A stretch of 64,000 nucleotides of DNA from NCBI RefSeq assembly GCF_900101465.1, contig NZ_FMZM01000001.1:620001-684000 (forward strand), given 5' to 3'. The notes beneath the pieces were generated by a model, which was not told where the DNA came from, did not search any database, and saw only the letters and a list, made by a program, of their open reading frames with translations. Position 1 is the first letter of the stretch. Every line of letters begins with the position of its first letter. Made by a program: the position numbers and the translations under genes. Of this stretch, positions 51,880 to 60,762 are shown piece by piece. This DNA is from Nocardioides lianchengensis. Its GTDB lineage: Bacteria; Actinomycetota; Actinomycetes; Propionibacteriales; Nocardioidaceae.

Positions 51880-53264
51880 AGGGGTCCTCCGACGAGCTCG
51901 AGCGCGCGCCGGGTGGCGCCGGCGTTGGACAGGTGGACCTCGGCCCCGGTGTCGGCGAGTGCCCGGACCTGGCGGTCCAGGCCCTGCGGGTCGCCCGTGG
52001 TGCCGACGACCGCGATCACGACCGGCTTCCCGAGGCCGGTGAGCGCCGGGGCGAGGAGTGTCGCGGGGTCGGGCTCGGCGCCGTGGCCGAGCACGACGTC
52101 GAGCAGGAGGACGCCCGTGGCCGGGTCGGCGGCCGCCCGCGCGAGGTGCTCCAGGCGCAGCGACGGGTCGATCATCGGGTGCGCGCGGCCGGCGGTGTAC
52201 TCGTCGTCGCCGAAGTCGACGAACGTGTGGCCGGCGTCGGTGCCGGCGATCAGCCGGGCCTCGGAGGCGAGGGTGCCGCCGACGAACAGGCCCCGGATCA
52301 CGCCGTCGGCCGGACCGGCCGCGCCGGTCACCGGCCAGGCGGGTACGGCGTGGCCGAGCCGCCGCAGCACCGCCTCGGCGGCCGCGGTCAGGTCGGGGCG
52401 GCCGGGACCGAGCAGCGCGTACTCGACCGGGGTGGCGAGAGTGGCGGCGTACTCCTCGATGTCGGCGGCGACGTCGTCGGCCGGGGGCTTGGAGACGAGC
52501 ACGATCAGCTCCACCGCCGGGTCCCGGTCGAGGCGGCGCATCGCCTCCCGGGTGGCCAGGCCACGGACCTCGGAGGAGAGGTCGCGGCCGCCGACCCCGA
52601 GCGCGGAGGAGACCCCGACCCCCGCGTGGTCGAGGAGGGCGAGCAGCTGCTGGCAGCCGGTGCCGGAGGCGGCGACCAGGCCCACCGGGCCGGGACGGAC
52701 GACGTTGGCGAAGCCGAGGCCCACGCCGTCGACGACCGCGGTGCCGCAGTCGGGTCCCATGACCAGCAGCCCGCGCTCGGCGGCGGACCGCTTGAGGGCG
52801 AGCTCGTGGTCGAGCGGGACGTTGTCGCTGAAGACCATGACGTCGCTGCCCGCGTCGAGGGCGTCCATGGCCTCGACCAGCGCGTGCCGGCCGGCGACCG
52901 AGACCAGGACCAGGCCACCGGGCTGCTCGCGCAGCGCGGTCGCGGTGGTGCGGTGGGGGGCGAGGTCGACGTCGCCGCCGGTGGTACGACGGCGGGTCTC
53001 GGCCAGCGCCTCGGCGACCGCGGCCAGGGCCCGCTCGAGGACCGTCTCGTCCTCGACCCGGACCGCGACCACCAGGTCGTTCGTCGTCGCCTCGGACGGG
53101 ACGTCGAAGCCCATCTCGGCAAGGACCTCGAGGTTGAGCGCGGTGGCCATCGCGACCTGGGCGGCGAGCACGCCGTCGACCTGCTGGACGCTGCGGCTGA
53201 CCTGGAGCAGAGCGACCGAGTCGGCGTAGGCGCCGGGGCGCAGCTCGACGTACGTGCTGCTCAT
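51876..53264 (-). CDS. fdrA: FdrA family protein (AllF-like)
   Basis: Protein of 462 aa with the succinyl-CoA synthetase alpha/beta-like Rossmann fold of FdrA. It starts TYVELRPGAYADSVALLQVS. A CoA-ligase-like core includes LVMGPDCGTAVV, VGLVAASGTGCQQLLALLDH and a glycine-rich ALGVGGRDLS; the second half has LVVGGTLA-type strands (RGLFVGGTLASEA) and GHGAEPDP. The family pairs with DUF1116 and DUF2877 to carry out phosphorolytic carbamoyl transfer. ATGA overlaps link it to both neighbours. Confidence 0.9.
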   Translation of the reverse strand: MSSTYVELRPGAYADSVALLQVSRSVQQVDGVLAAQVAMATALNLEVLAEMGFDVPSEATTNDLVVAVRVEDETVLERALAAVAEALAETRRRTTGGDVDLAPHRTTATALREQPGGLVLVSVAGRHALVEAMDALDAGSDVMVFSDNVPLDHELALKRSAAERGLLVMGPDCGTAVVDGVGLGFANVVRPGPVGLVAASGTGCQQLLALLDHAGVGVSSALGVGGRDLSSEVRGLATREAMRRLDRDPAVELIVLVSKPPADDVAADIEEYAATLATPVEYALLGPGRPDLTAAAEAVLRRLGHAVPAWPVTGAAGPADGVIRGLFVGGTLASEARLIAGTDAGHTFVDFGDDEYTAGRAHPMIDPSLRLEHLARAAADPATGVLLLDVVLGHGAEPDPATLLAPALTGLGKPVVIAVVGTTGDPQGLDRQVRALADTGAEVHLSNAGATRRALELVGGPL

Positions 53265-53950
53265 GCGGCCGTCCCCGAGCGGCGGCCGAGGCCGGCGAGG
53301 GCGCGGCGGCCGCCGGTCAGCAGCCCCCGACCGGAGGTGTGGCCGATCGCCGCCAGGGCGGCGGCCCGGCCGCGCTCGGCGGGGGTGCCGACGACCTGCA
53401 GCCAGTCGCCGAACTCGGGCAGCACCTCGCCGTGCAGGGCGCAGTCGAGGAGGGTCGCGGAGAGCAGGGTGGTGCGGTAGGCCATCGCCCGCACGGCCGC
53501 GTCGACCTCCGGGGTCGGGACCCCGGCCGCGCGGTGCACGGCCAGCCAGCCGCAGAGCTGGTCGTCGCCGTACGGCGTGAGGCCGTCGCCGGCCCCGACC
53601 AGCGTGCGGACCTCGGCGGTGCCGAGCGGGGCGGGCCGATCGGCGTCGAGCGCGATCCGCGGGACGGTGACGCGGGCGAAGCGCCCCACGGCCAGGGGCC
53701 GGTCGTCGAGGTGGAGCACCCCGTCGCGGACCTCCGCCGAGCGGGCGGGCAGCTCGGCGAGCGCCCCGGTCGGGGTGCGCATCGCGCAGGGCACCAGGGC
53801 GGCGCGGGCGTCGACGACGCCGGTGCACCAGCCGTGCAGGTCGACGTAGACGGCGTGCGGGCCGCGGTGGAGCACCGGGACCGGGCCGTCGGGCGCGGCG
53901 CGGAGGCGCTCGTGGACACGTGGCGGGGCACTGACCGGAAGGGGCCTCAC
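53261..53950 (-). CDS. DUF2877 family protein (AllH-like)
   Basis: Protein of 229 aa, first gene of the three-gene unit. It carries the DUF2877 signature TLVGAGDGLTPYGDDQLCGWL, a Gly/Asp motif that may bind phosphate or metal, and a C-terminal GHTSGRGLLTGGRRAL. It partners FdrA and DUF1116. The frame is open far upstream, but GTG 53950 is chosen because TAGCGT stands seven bases before it, the leaderless arrangement. It is divergent from pucR. Confidence 0.86.
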   Translation of the reverse strand: MRPLPVSAPPRVHERLRAAPDGPVPVLHRGPHAVYVDLHGWCTGVVDARAALVPCAMRTPTGALAELPARSAEVRDGVLHLDDRPLAVGRFARVTVPRIALDADRPAPLGTAEVRTLVGAGDGLTPYGDDQLCGWLAVHRAAGVPTPEVDAAVRAMAYRTTLLSATLLDCALHGEVLPEFGDWLQVVGTPAERGRAAALAAIGHTSGRGLLTGGRRALAGLGRRSGTAA

Positions 53951-53957
53951 CCGGACG

Positions 53958-53963
53958 ACGCTA
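53958..53963 (-). promoter_or_regulatory. -10 box of the DUF2877-fdrA-DUF1116 unit
   Basis: Minus-strand TAGCGT, seven bases, then GTG 53950. Confidence 0.5.
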
Positions 53964-53974
53964 GCGGGTCGCTC

Positions 53975-53980
53975 TAGGGT
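53975..53980 (+). promoter_or_regulatory. -10 box of pucR
   Basis: TAGGGT, six bases, then ATG-TGA at 53987. It is only about a dozen bases from the divergent -10, so the two promoters overlap. Confidence 0.45.
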
Positions 53981-53986
53981 GGCCCC

Positions 53987-53992
53987 ATGTGA
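53987..53992 (+). other. start-stop element (ATG TGA) at the predicted pucR 5' end
   Basis: The predicted first transcribed bases are ATG followed directly by TGA. A ribosome loading here would stop at once. The pucR start lies 39 bases further on with its own ribosome site, so this could reduce or time pucR translation. Inference from position only. Confidence 0.35.
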
Positions 53993-54025
53993 GGATGTGC
54001 CAACGCGTCGAGCGGAAGGGTGCAC

Positions 54026-55297
54026 ATGTTGATAGGCAACGGAGACGGCGGCGCCGCCGAGGCGCTGGCCCGGGTCGACGCGCTCCACACGGGGCTGACC
54101 CAGATCGCCCTCGAGGGAGGCGACCTGCGCGGGATCGCCGCCGAGGTCGCGCGGGTCCTCGACGTCGGCATCCTGGTGACCTCGACCGACGGTCGCGAGC
54201 GTGCGGGCGCGCTGGTCGACGAGCAGCGGGCCCAGCTGGCCGCGCACGACCTGGTCGATCCCTCGGGGCGGGTCCGGGTGGAGCGGATCGGCGGCCACGG
54301 GGTCGTCGTCGGGGACGGCGAGGTGCGCACCCTGCGGGTCGCGGCGGCCGGCACCGACCTGGCCCGCCTGGTCTGCGTACGGCCGGGCGCCCCCATCTCC
54401 TCCGACGACGTGCACGCGCTCGAGCGGGCGGCTGCGATCGCCGCGCTGGTCATCACCCGCGAGCAGGCGGTGTCGGCGGTCGAGAACAAGTACCAGGGCG
54501 ACTTCCTGCGCGATGTGTTCCTCCGGCGCGCGGGCGGCGAGGAGTACGTCGCCGAGCACGCCGACACCTTCGGCTGGGACCTGCGCCGGCCGGTCGTCGT
54601 GGTGGCGGCCGAGATCGACCCGCCCGGCCCGGACGACGCCCCGGTCGCGCGGGCGGTCCGGCGGCAGTGGCAGGAGCGGTTCGCGGCCGCGTGGCGCCAG
54701 GTCGGCCGAGGCGTCGACGCCGGCATCCCCTGCGTCGACTTCTCCTCCGAGGTGGTCAGCCTGCTCCCGGTCCCGACCGGCGCCGACGAGACGGTGGCCG
54801 GCGAGGCCGTCGTACGACGGATGGTGACGGGGGTCGCCGGTGACAAGGGCGGCGGCCGCCGGCCGTTCTCCGTCGGGGTCAGCCGGGTGGCCGCCGACCT
54901 GGAGGACCTGCCGGGCGCCTACGCCCAGGCCCGTCGGGCGGTCGAGGTCGGCCGCCGGGTGCACGGCGGCGGCTCGACGACGTTCTTCGACCAGCTGGGC
55001 CTGCACCGGCTGATCGCGCTGATCACCGACGACCGCGAGCTGCAGGCCTTCACCCGTGACGTGCTCGGCCCGCTGGCGACCTCCACGACGGAGGCCGCCG
55101 ACCTGCGCGAGACCCTCCAGGTGCTGCTCGACACCAACTTCAACGTGGCCGAGGCCGCCCGGGTCCAGTTCTTCCACTACAACACGATGCGCTACCGGGT
55201 CGCGAAGCTGGAGCGGCTCCTCGGACCGCTGTCCTCCGACCCGCACCTGCGCCTCGACGTCGCCGTCGCCCTCCGCGTCCTCGAGATCGCCACCTGA
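54026..55297 (+). CDS. pucR: PucR family transcriptional regulator
   Basis: Regulator of 423 aa. The C-terminal PucR helix-turn-helix (about 358-415) reads LLDTNFNVAEAARVQFFHYNTMRYRVAKLERLLG. The middle holds the GGDEF-related CdaR domain (about 180-300) and the N-terminus a sensory region. PucR/CdaR proteins control purine catabolism or sugar-acid genes. It is placed between the two catabolic blocks, so it probably regulates both. ATG 54026 follows GAAGGG by five bases; GTG 54020 is an in-frame alternative. Confidence 0.9.
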   Translation: MLIGNGDGGAAEALARVDALHTGLTQIALEGGDLRGIAAEVARVLDVGILVTSTDGRERAGALVDEQRAQLAAHDLVDPSGRVRVERIGGHGVVVGDGEVRTLRVAAAGTDLARLVCVRPGAPISSDDVHALERAAAIAALVITREQAVSAVENKYQGDFLRDVFLRRAGGEEYVAEHADTFGWDLRRPVVVVAAEIDPPGPDDAPVARAVRRQWQERFAAAWRQVGRGVDAGIPCVDFSSEVVSLLPVPTGADETVAGEAVVRRMVTGVAGDKGGGRRPFSVGVSRVAADLEDLPGAYAQARRAVEVGRRVHGGGSTTFFDQLGLHRLIALITDDRELQAFTRDVLGPLATSTTEAADLRETLQVLLDTNFNVAEAARVQFFHYNTMRYRVAKLERLLGPLSSDPHLRLDVAVALRVLEIAT

Positions 55298-55330
55298 CCT
55301 AGGGCCCTCCTCGCCGAGTCAGCACCAGTG

Positions 55331-55369
55331 GTGGGCCGAGTCAGCACTAGTAGTGCTGACTCGGCCCAC
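55331..55369. terminator. hairpin after pucR (GCCGAGTC family, copy 3)
   Basis: 19-bp stem (GTGGGCCGAGTCAGCACTA and its complement) around one base. A partial arm, GCCGAGTCAGCACCAG, precedes it, as in copy 1. It separates pucR from the permease operon. In the remainder of the spacer to 55551 I see no riboswitch; GAGGGAGGG at 55537-55545 is the permease ribosome site. Confidence 0.78.
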
Positions 55370-55551
55370 GATTGCTGCTGGCTCGGCGTTGCGGACGGGT
55401 TGCGGGGGCGTGTCGGCTGGCGACTTCTCACAACTGGTGCCAGGGGATCCGGTGTTCCTTCGGCACGAGTCGCCGTCGAGGGTGTGTCATGGGGCTCACT
55501 ACGTTGTGGGTTCTCCGCGGCCGAGTGGCCGCCGGCGAGGGAGGGTGCGGC

Positions 55552-56913
55552 ATGTCGTTGTTCTCGTGGGAGAAGGTCGATCCGGCTCCGGGGGTGGCCG
55601 TCGCGCCGCACCAGCGGTTGAGCTGGGGCAAGACGGTGGGCCTGGGCGCCCAGCACGTCGTGGCGATGTTCGGGGCGACGTTCGTCTTCCCGCTGGTCAT
55701 GGGCCTCGATCCCAACCTGGCCATCCTCTTCTCCGGGCTCTGCACGGTGTTGTTCCTGCTGGTGTGCAGCAACCGGGTGCCGAGCTACCTCGGCACCAGC
55801 GCCTCCTTCGTCGGCGGCGTCTTCGCGATCCGGGCTCAGGGCGGCGACTCGAGCGACGTCACCGGAGCCATCCTGATCGCGGGCCTCGTCCTGCTCGCGG
55901 TGGGAGTGCTGGTCCACTTCGCAGGCGCGGCCCTGATCCACCGGGTGCTGCCGCCTGCCGTCACCGGCGCGGTGGTCATGCTCATCGGGTTCAACCTCGC
56001 GCCGGTGGTGGCCGACACCTACTGGCCCCAGGACCAGTGGGTCGCTCTTCTGACCGCGACCTTCATGGTGCTGGCCGCTGTGCTGCTCCCCGGATTCTGG
56101 TCGCGCATCGCGGTTCTGCTCGCCCTCGTCTTCGGCTACCTGCTGTCGTGGCTCTTCGACGGCGTCTTCGGGACCATCAACTCGCCCAACCAGGCCAACA
56201 ACCTGACGGTCGAGGCCCACGACCGGGTCAATCTCGGCGCGGTCGGCGACGCGAGCTGGTTCGGCCTGCCGAGCGGCGTCCTGCGCGACGGCGTCGACGT
56301 CGTGCACGGCCCGAGCTTCTCGCTCACCTTCATCCTTCTCGTGCTGCCGGGCGTGATCGCCCTGATCGCGGAGAACACCGGACACGTCAAGGCCGTGGCC
56401 GAGATGACCGGTGACAACCTCGACCCCTACATGGGCCGGGCGCTCGGCGCCGACGGCGCCGCGACCGCGCTGGCCAGCCTGTTCGGCGGCAGCCCGACCA
56501 CGACGTACGCCGAGAACATCGGCGTCATGAGCGCGACCAAGGTCTACTCGACGGCGGCGTACTACGCCGCGGCGGCCGTCGCGATCCTGCTCGGGCTGTG
56601 CCCGAAGTTCGGTGCGATCGTCAACGCGACCCCGGGTGGCGTCCTCGGCGGCATCACGGTCGTCCTCTACGGGATGATCGGCCTGGTGGGCGCCAAGATC
56701 TGGGTCGACAACCGCGTCGACTTCGCCAACCCGGTCAACCTCGTAGGCCTGGCCGCCGGCATCATCATCGGCGTCGGCGACGTCAGCCTGAAGATCACCG
56801 ACGACTTCACCCTCACCGGCATCGCGCTCGGCACGATCGTGGTGATCGTCTTCTACCACCTGGTGGCCCGCAACAAGAGCACGACCTCGGGCGAGGTGAC
56901 CCGCAACCTGTGA
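55552..56913 (+). CDS. NCS2 family purine/pyrimidine permease
   Basis: Membrane transporter of 453 aa with about 12-14 segments of the nucleobase-cation symporter 2 (UraA/UapA) fold. Features: QHVVAMFGATFVFPLVMG in TM1, NRVPSYLGTSASFVGG in TM3, IALIAENTGHVKAVAEMTG with the substrate-contacting Glu in TM8, and the signature ASLFGGSPTTTYAENIGVMS in TM10. It imports uracil, xanthine or a related base with H+ or Na+. ATG 55552 has GAGGGAGGG six bases upstream. GTGA overlap joins it to the FAD-subunit gene, placing uptake and oxidation in one operon. Confidence 0.92.
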   Translation: MSLFSWEKVDPAPGVAVAPHQRLSWGKTVGLGAQHVVAMFGATFVFPLVMGLDPNLAILFSGLCTVLFLLVCSNRVPSYLGTSASFVGGVFAIRAQGGDSSDVTGAILIAGLVLLAVGVLVHFAGAALIHRVLPPAVTGAVVMLIGFNLAPVVADTYWPQDQWVALLTATFMVLAAVLLPGFWSRIAVLLALVFGYLLSWLFDGVFGTINSPNQANNLTVEAHDRVNLGAVGDASWFGLPSGVLRDGVDVVHGPSFSLTFILLVLPGVIALIAENTGHVKAVAEMTGDNLDPYMGRALGADGAATALASLFGGSPTTTYAENIGVMSATKVYSTAAYYAAAAVAILLGLCPKFGAIVNATPGGVLGGITVVLYGMIGLVGAKIWVDNRVDFANPVNLVGLAAGIIIGVGDVSLKITDDFTLTGIALGTIVVIVFYHLVARNKSTTSGEVTRNL

Positions 56914-57731
56914 AGCCCGCCCCGTTCGCGTACCACCGCCCCTCGACCCTCGACGAGGCGCTCGCGACGCTGGCCGCCGACCCGCACGCCAAGGTGCTGG
57001 CCGGCGGTCAGAGCCTGGTGCCGCTGCTGTCGATGCGGCTGGCCCAGCCGAGCGCGCTGGTCGACATCAACGGGCTGGCCGAGCTCGACACGATCCTCGT
57101 CGACCAGAGCGTCGTCCGGATCGGGGCGCTGGCCCGGCACGCCGACGTCCTCGCCAACCCCGCCGTACGACGGGCGCAGCCGCTCGTCGCGCTCGCCCTG
57201 TCCCACGTCGCCCACGCGACGATCCGCAACCGCGGCACCACGGTCGGCTCGCTGGTGCACGCCGACGCGGCCGCGGAGATGCCGGTCGTGCTGACCCTGC
57301 TCGGCGGCTCGGTGCGGGTGGCGTCGGTCCGCGGGCAGCGCGACATCCCGGCGGCCGAGCTCTTCCTCGGCCCGCTGGAGTCGTCGCTGGCGCCCGACGA
57401 GATCGCGGTGTCGGCCGACTTCCCGGTGCTGCCCACGGGCGCGGGCGTGGCCTTCGAGGAAGTGGCACGGCGGCACGGCGACTACGCGCTGTGCGGGGTG
57501 GCCGCGGTCGCGGACGGCGACACCATCAGGGCGGGGTTCGTCTCGGTCAGCGACGTGCCGACCGTGGTCGACCTGACCGGCGTGCCGGCGGGCGAGCGCG
57601 GCGAGGCGGCGCTGGCGCAGCTGGAGCCGCAGGCCGACATCCACGCGACGGCGGCGTACCGCTCCCAGCTGGTGCGGGTGCTCACCGAGCGCGTGGTTGA
57701 GTCGGCAGTCCAGGACAGGGGGGTGGCATGA
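56910..57731 (+). CDS. FAD-binding subunit of a molybdenum hydroxylase (CoxM/XdhB type)
   Basis: Medium subunit of 273 aa. It passes electrons through FAD. The FAD-binding segments are VLAGGQSLVPLLSMRLAQP and TIRNRGTTVGSLVHADAAAEMP; the C-terminal CO-dehydrogenase flavoprotein domain starts near residue 170. It starts at GTG 56910 overlapping the permease stop, and its own end overlaps the iron-sulfur subunit (ATGA). With its partners it forms a xanthine-dehydrogenase/CO-dehydrogenase-type hydroxylase. Confidence 0.93.
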   Translation: MKPAPFAYHRPSTLDEALATLAADPHAKVLAGGQSLVPLLSMRLAQPSALVDINGLAELDTILVDQSVVRIGALARHADVLANPAVRRAQPLVALALSHVAHATIRNRGTTVGSLVHADAAAEMPVVLTLLGGSVRVASVRGQRDIPAAELFLGPLESSLAPDEIAVSADFPVLPTGAGVAFEEVARRHGDYALCGVAAVADGDTIRAGFVSVSDVPTVVDLTGVPAGERGEAALAQLEPQADIHATAAYRSQLVRVLTERVVESAVQDRGVA

Positions 57732-58384
57732 GCGAGGAGCTGCACGACGTACGCCTGACGGTGAACGGAGCGGCGCACGACCTGCGGGTCCCGGCCCGCC
57801 GCCTGCTGTCCGACGCGCTGCGCCACGACCTCGGCCTGACCGGCACCCACGTCGGGTGCGAGCACGGCGTCTGCGGGGCCTGCACGGTGCTGCTCGACGG
57901 TCAGCCGGTCCGGGCCTGCCTGCTGTTCGCGGTCTCCGTGCAGGGCCAGGAGGTCACCACGGTCGAGGGCCTCACGCGGCCCGACGGCAGTCTCAGCAAC
58001 GTCCAGCAGGGGTTCGCGGAGTGCCACGGCCTGCAGTGCGGCTTCTGCACGCCGGGCTTCCTGACCACCATCACCGCCGGCCTGCGCGACAACCCGACGC
58101 CGACCCACGAGGAGTGCCGCGAGATGGTCGCCGGCAACCTCTGCCGGTGCACGGGCTACCAGAACATCGTGAAGGCCGTGGAGCGTGCGGCCGAGCTGGG
58201 TCTCGATACGCCCGCTGGTTCCTCGCGGGCTACTCGACCAACGGAAGCAGCACCGCCCGCGGGGGCTGCTCAAGCGACGAATGTCGCTGGTCGAGTAGCG
58301 AGCGCCAGCGATCCTCGGAGGTCGAGTAGCGAGCGCAGCGAGCGTATCGAGACCCGTATCGAGACCCCCGAGGACGGCTCATGA
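57728..58384 (+). CDS. 2Fe-2S subunit of the molybdenum hydroxylase (CoxS type) with repeat-derived tail
   Basis: Small subunit of 218 aa, longer than the usual 150-165. The plant-ferredoxin cluster is GCEHGVCGACTV with a fourth Cys in RACLLF; the second 2Fe-2S cluster is CGFCTPGF and NLCRCTGYQNI. The family fold ends near residue 158 (AVERAAELG). The remaining 60 residues are Ser/Arg/Ala/Glu-rich and encoded by REP-like sequence (58199-58354), so the tail is probably disordered and recently added. The stop overlaps the large-subunit ATG. Catalytic parts are intact. Confidence 0.93.
   Translation: MSEELHDVRLTVNGAAHDLRVPARRLLSDALRHDLGLTGTHVGCEHGVCGACTVLLDGQPVRACLLFAVSVQGQEVTTVEGLTRPDGSLSNVQQGFAECHGLQCGFCTPGFLTTITAGLRDNPTPTHEECREMVAGNLCRCTGYQNIVKAVERAAELGLDTPAGSSRATRPTEAAPPAGAAQATNVAGRVASASDPRRSSSERSERIETRIETPEDGS
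58199..58354. repeat. REP-like units inside the coding end of the 2Fe-2S subunit
   Basis: Left unit 58199-58238 reads GGTCTCGATAC..., with GCCCGC and GCGGGC around TGGTTCCTC, the complement of the GAGGAACxA loop of copies A and B. Right unit 58320-58354 has GGTCGAGTAGCGAGC at its left end and GTATCGAGACC at its right. Both are in frame and contain no stop. Confidence 0.72.
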
Positions 58385-60762
58385 CCACCAAGCTGATGGG
58401 CCAGGGCGTCCAGCGGGTCGAGGACCAGCGCTTCCTGCGCGGTCAGGGCCGCTACGTCGACGACGTCGCGGTCGACCCGGCCACCCTGCACGCGGCGGTG
58501 CTGCGCAGCCCGCACGCGCACGCCCGGATCGTCGACATCGACGTCGACGCGGTGCTCGACCTCGAGGGCGTGCACGCGGTCTGGACCCACGACGACCTGA
58601 CCGGCCCGATGGCCGAGCCGCTCCCGCTGCTCATCCCGCACCCGACGCTGACGCACGGCCGCACCCAGTACGCCCTGGCCAAGGACGAGGTGAACTACGC
58701 CGGCGAGGCGGTCGCCTTCGTCGTCGCCGACGACCGCTACGTCGCCGAGGACGCCCTCGACGCCATCCGGGTCACGTACGACGTGCTGCCGCCGGTCGTC
58801 GGGATCGACGCGGCCCGCGCGGCCGACCAGCTGGTCCACGACGACGTCCCCGGCAACATCGGTGCCCGGATGGAGCAGAGCACCGGCGACGCGCAGGCGG
58901 CGATCGCGCAGGCGCCGCATCGGCTCGCCCTCGACCTGACCGTCGAGCGCAGCGCCTGTACGCCGATGGAGGGCCGCGGGACGGTCGCCCGCTGGGACCC
59001 CGACACGAACCGGATGCAGGTGTGGACCTCGACCCAGAGCTCCACCGGCGTGCGGGCCGTCGTGGCGGTCAAGCTCGGCCTCGACCTCGGTCAGGTCGAC
59101 GTGATCACGCCCGACGTCGGCGGCGGCTTCGGGGTCAAGATCAACCACCCCTGGCCCGAGGAGCTGCTGGTCCCGCTGGCGGCCCGCGCTCTCGGCCGCA
59201 CGGTGAAGTTCACCGAGGACCGTCGCGAGCACTTCATCTCCAGCGCCCACGAGCGCGGCCAGGTCCAGCACATCGAGGTCGGCTTCGACGACGACGGCCG
59301 GCTGCTGGGGCTGGACGTCGAGTTCTGGCACGACCACGGCGCCTACACGCCGTACGGCCTGATCGTCCCGATCATCACCTCGACCCAGCTGCTCGGGCCC
59401 TACAAGCCCGAGGTCTACCGGGTCGTCTTCGAGTCGCTCTACACCAACACGGTGATGGTCACGCCCTACCGCGGCGCCGGCCGGCCGCAGGGCTGCTTCG
59501 CGATGGAGCGCACCATGGACGCGATCGCGGCGTACCTCGGCAAGGACCGGGCCGAGGTCCGGGCCAGCAACTTCATCCAGCCCGACGAGTTCCCCTTCGA
59601 CCAGGGGTTGATCTTCCAAGACGGCCGCGAGCTGGAGTACGACTCCGGCGACTACCCGGCCTCGCTGGAGAAGATCAAGGCTCTGGTCGGCTGGGACGAG
59701 TTCCCGGCGTTCCAGAAGGAGATGGCGGCCCTCGGGCGGAAGGTCGGCATCGGGCTGGCCTGCTACGTCGAGGGCACCGGCGTCGGCCCCTACGAGGGGG
59801 CCCACGTGCACATCGAGACGACCGGCAAGGTGAAGGTCGCGACCGGCCTGACCACCCAGGGCCAGGGCCACGCCACGGTCTTCGCCCAGCTGGTGGCCGA
59901 CGAGCTGGGCGTGAAGTTCGAGGACGTCGAGGTCGTCACCGGCGACACCCGACGGATGCCGTACGCCGTCGGCACCTTCGCCTCGCGCGCCGCGGTGATG
60001 AGCGGCTCGGCCATCCACCTGGCCGCCAAGCGGGCCAAGGAGAAGGTGCTGAAGATCGCCGCCGACGCGCTCGAGGCGTCCGAGGACGACCTGCAGATCG
60101 TCGACGGGGTGGTCAGCGTGAAGGGATCGCCTGGCACCTCGCTCGACCTGGGCACGATCTCGGTGCTCTCCAACCCGCTGCGCTACGCCTTCGACGAGGC
60201 GTCCAAGGCGGCGACCCAGTTCTCGGTCGGCGACCCCGGCAAGCCGCCGGTGCCGGAGGACGAGGAGCCCGGCCTCGAGGGCCGCGACTTCTACAGCCCC
60301 GAGCGCGCCACCTTCGCCTCCGGCATGCACGCCGTCATCGTCGAGACCGACCCCGACACCGCCGAGATCAAGATCCTGAAGTACGCCGTCGTCCACGACT
60401 GCGGCCGGCTCATCAACCCGATGATCGTCGAGGGCCAGATCCACGGCGGCGTCGCCCAGGGCGTCGGAGGCGCGCTCTACGAGCGGATGGCGTACGACGA
60501 GGACGGCCAGCTGCAGAACGCCTCCTTCATGGACTTCCTGATGCCCTACGTCACCGAGATCCCCGACGGCATCGACATCGACCACCTCGAGACCCCCTCG
60601 CCCCTCAACCCGCTCGGCATCAAGGGCGCGGGCGAGGCCGGGGTGATCCCCTCGGCGGCGGTGTTCGCCGCCGCCATCGAGGACGCCGAGCGGATCCCGA
60701 TCACCGCGATGCCGATCTCGCCGTCCGAGCTCTTCCACCTGCGACAGGAGCACCAGCCGTGA
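58381..60762 (+). CDS. molybdopterin-binding large subunit (CoxL/XdhA type)
   Basis: Catalytic subunit of 793 aa carrying the Mo-molybdopterin cofactor. Motifs: GQGRYVDDV near the N-terminus, PDVGGGFGVK, PYRGAGRPQG, TTQGQGHATVFAQ, and GIKGAGEAGVIP with the catalytic Glu. The PYRGAGR loop is of the form seen in xanthine dehydrogenases and form II CoxL-like enzymes, not the CSFR loop of true CO dehydrogenase. A hydroxylase for an N-heterocycle is therefore the best reading; the exact base is not shown. It overlaps both neighbours (ATGA, GTGA). Confidence 0.93.
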   Translation: MTTKLMGQGVQRVEDQRFLRGQGRYVDDVAVDPATLHAAVLRSPHAHARIVDIDVDAVLDLEGVHAVWTHDDLTGPMAEPLPLLIPHPTLTHGRTQYALAKDEVNYAGEAVAFVVADDRYVAEDALDAIRVTYDVLPPVVGIDAARAADQLVHDDVPGNIGARMEQSTGDAQAAIAQAPHRLALDLTVERSACTPMEGRGTVARWDPDTNRMQVWTSTQSSTGVRAVVAVKLGLDLGQVDVITPDVGGGFGVKINHPWPEELLVPLAARALGRTVKFTEDRREHFISSAHERGQVQHIEVGFDDDGRLLGLDVEFWHDHGAYTPYGLIVPIITSTQLLGPYKPEVYRVVFESLYTNTVMVTPYRGAGRPQGCFAMERTMDAIAAYLGKDRAEVRASNFIQPDEFPFDQGLIFQDGRELEYDSGDYPASLEKIKALVGWDEFPAFQKEMAALGRKVGIGLACYVEGTGVGPYEGAHVHIETTGKVKVATGLTTQGQGHATVFAQLVADELGVKFEDVEVVTGDTRRMPYAVGTFASRAAVMSGSAIHLAAKRAKEKVLKIAADALEASEDDLQIVDGVVSVKGSPGTSLDLGTISVLSNPLRYAFDEASKAATQFSVGDPGKPPVPEDEEPGLEGRDFYSPERATFASGMHAVIVETDPDTAEIKILKYAVVHDCGRLINPMIVEGQIHGGVAQGVGGALYERMAYDEDGQLQNASFMDFLMPYVTEIPDGIDIDHLETPSPLNPLGIKGAGEAGVIPSAAVFAAAIEDAERIPITAMPISPSELFHLRQEHQP

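Noticed and set aside
54020-54025. GTG at 54020 as the pucR start
   Set aside because: The ATG at 54026 has the better ribosome-site spacing; only two residues differ, so the point is minor.
55370-55551. Purine or xanthine riboswitch before the NCS2 permease
   Set aside because: No conserved purine-riboswitch core or recognisable xanthine-motif helices could be found.
58381-60762. True (form I) carbon monoxide dehydrogenase large subunit
   Set aside because: The active-site loop reads PYRGAGR rather than the CSFR-containing loop of form I CoxL, and the context (NCS2 permease, PucR) points to N-heterocycles.
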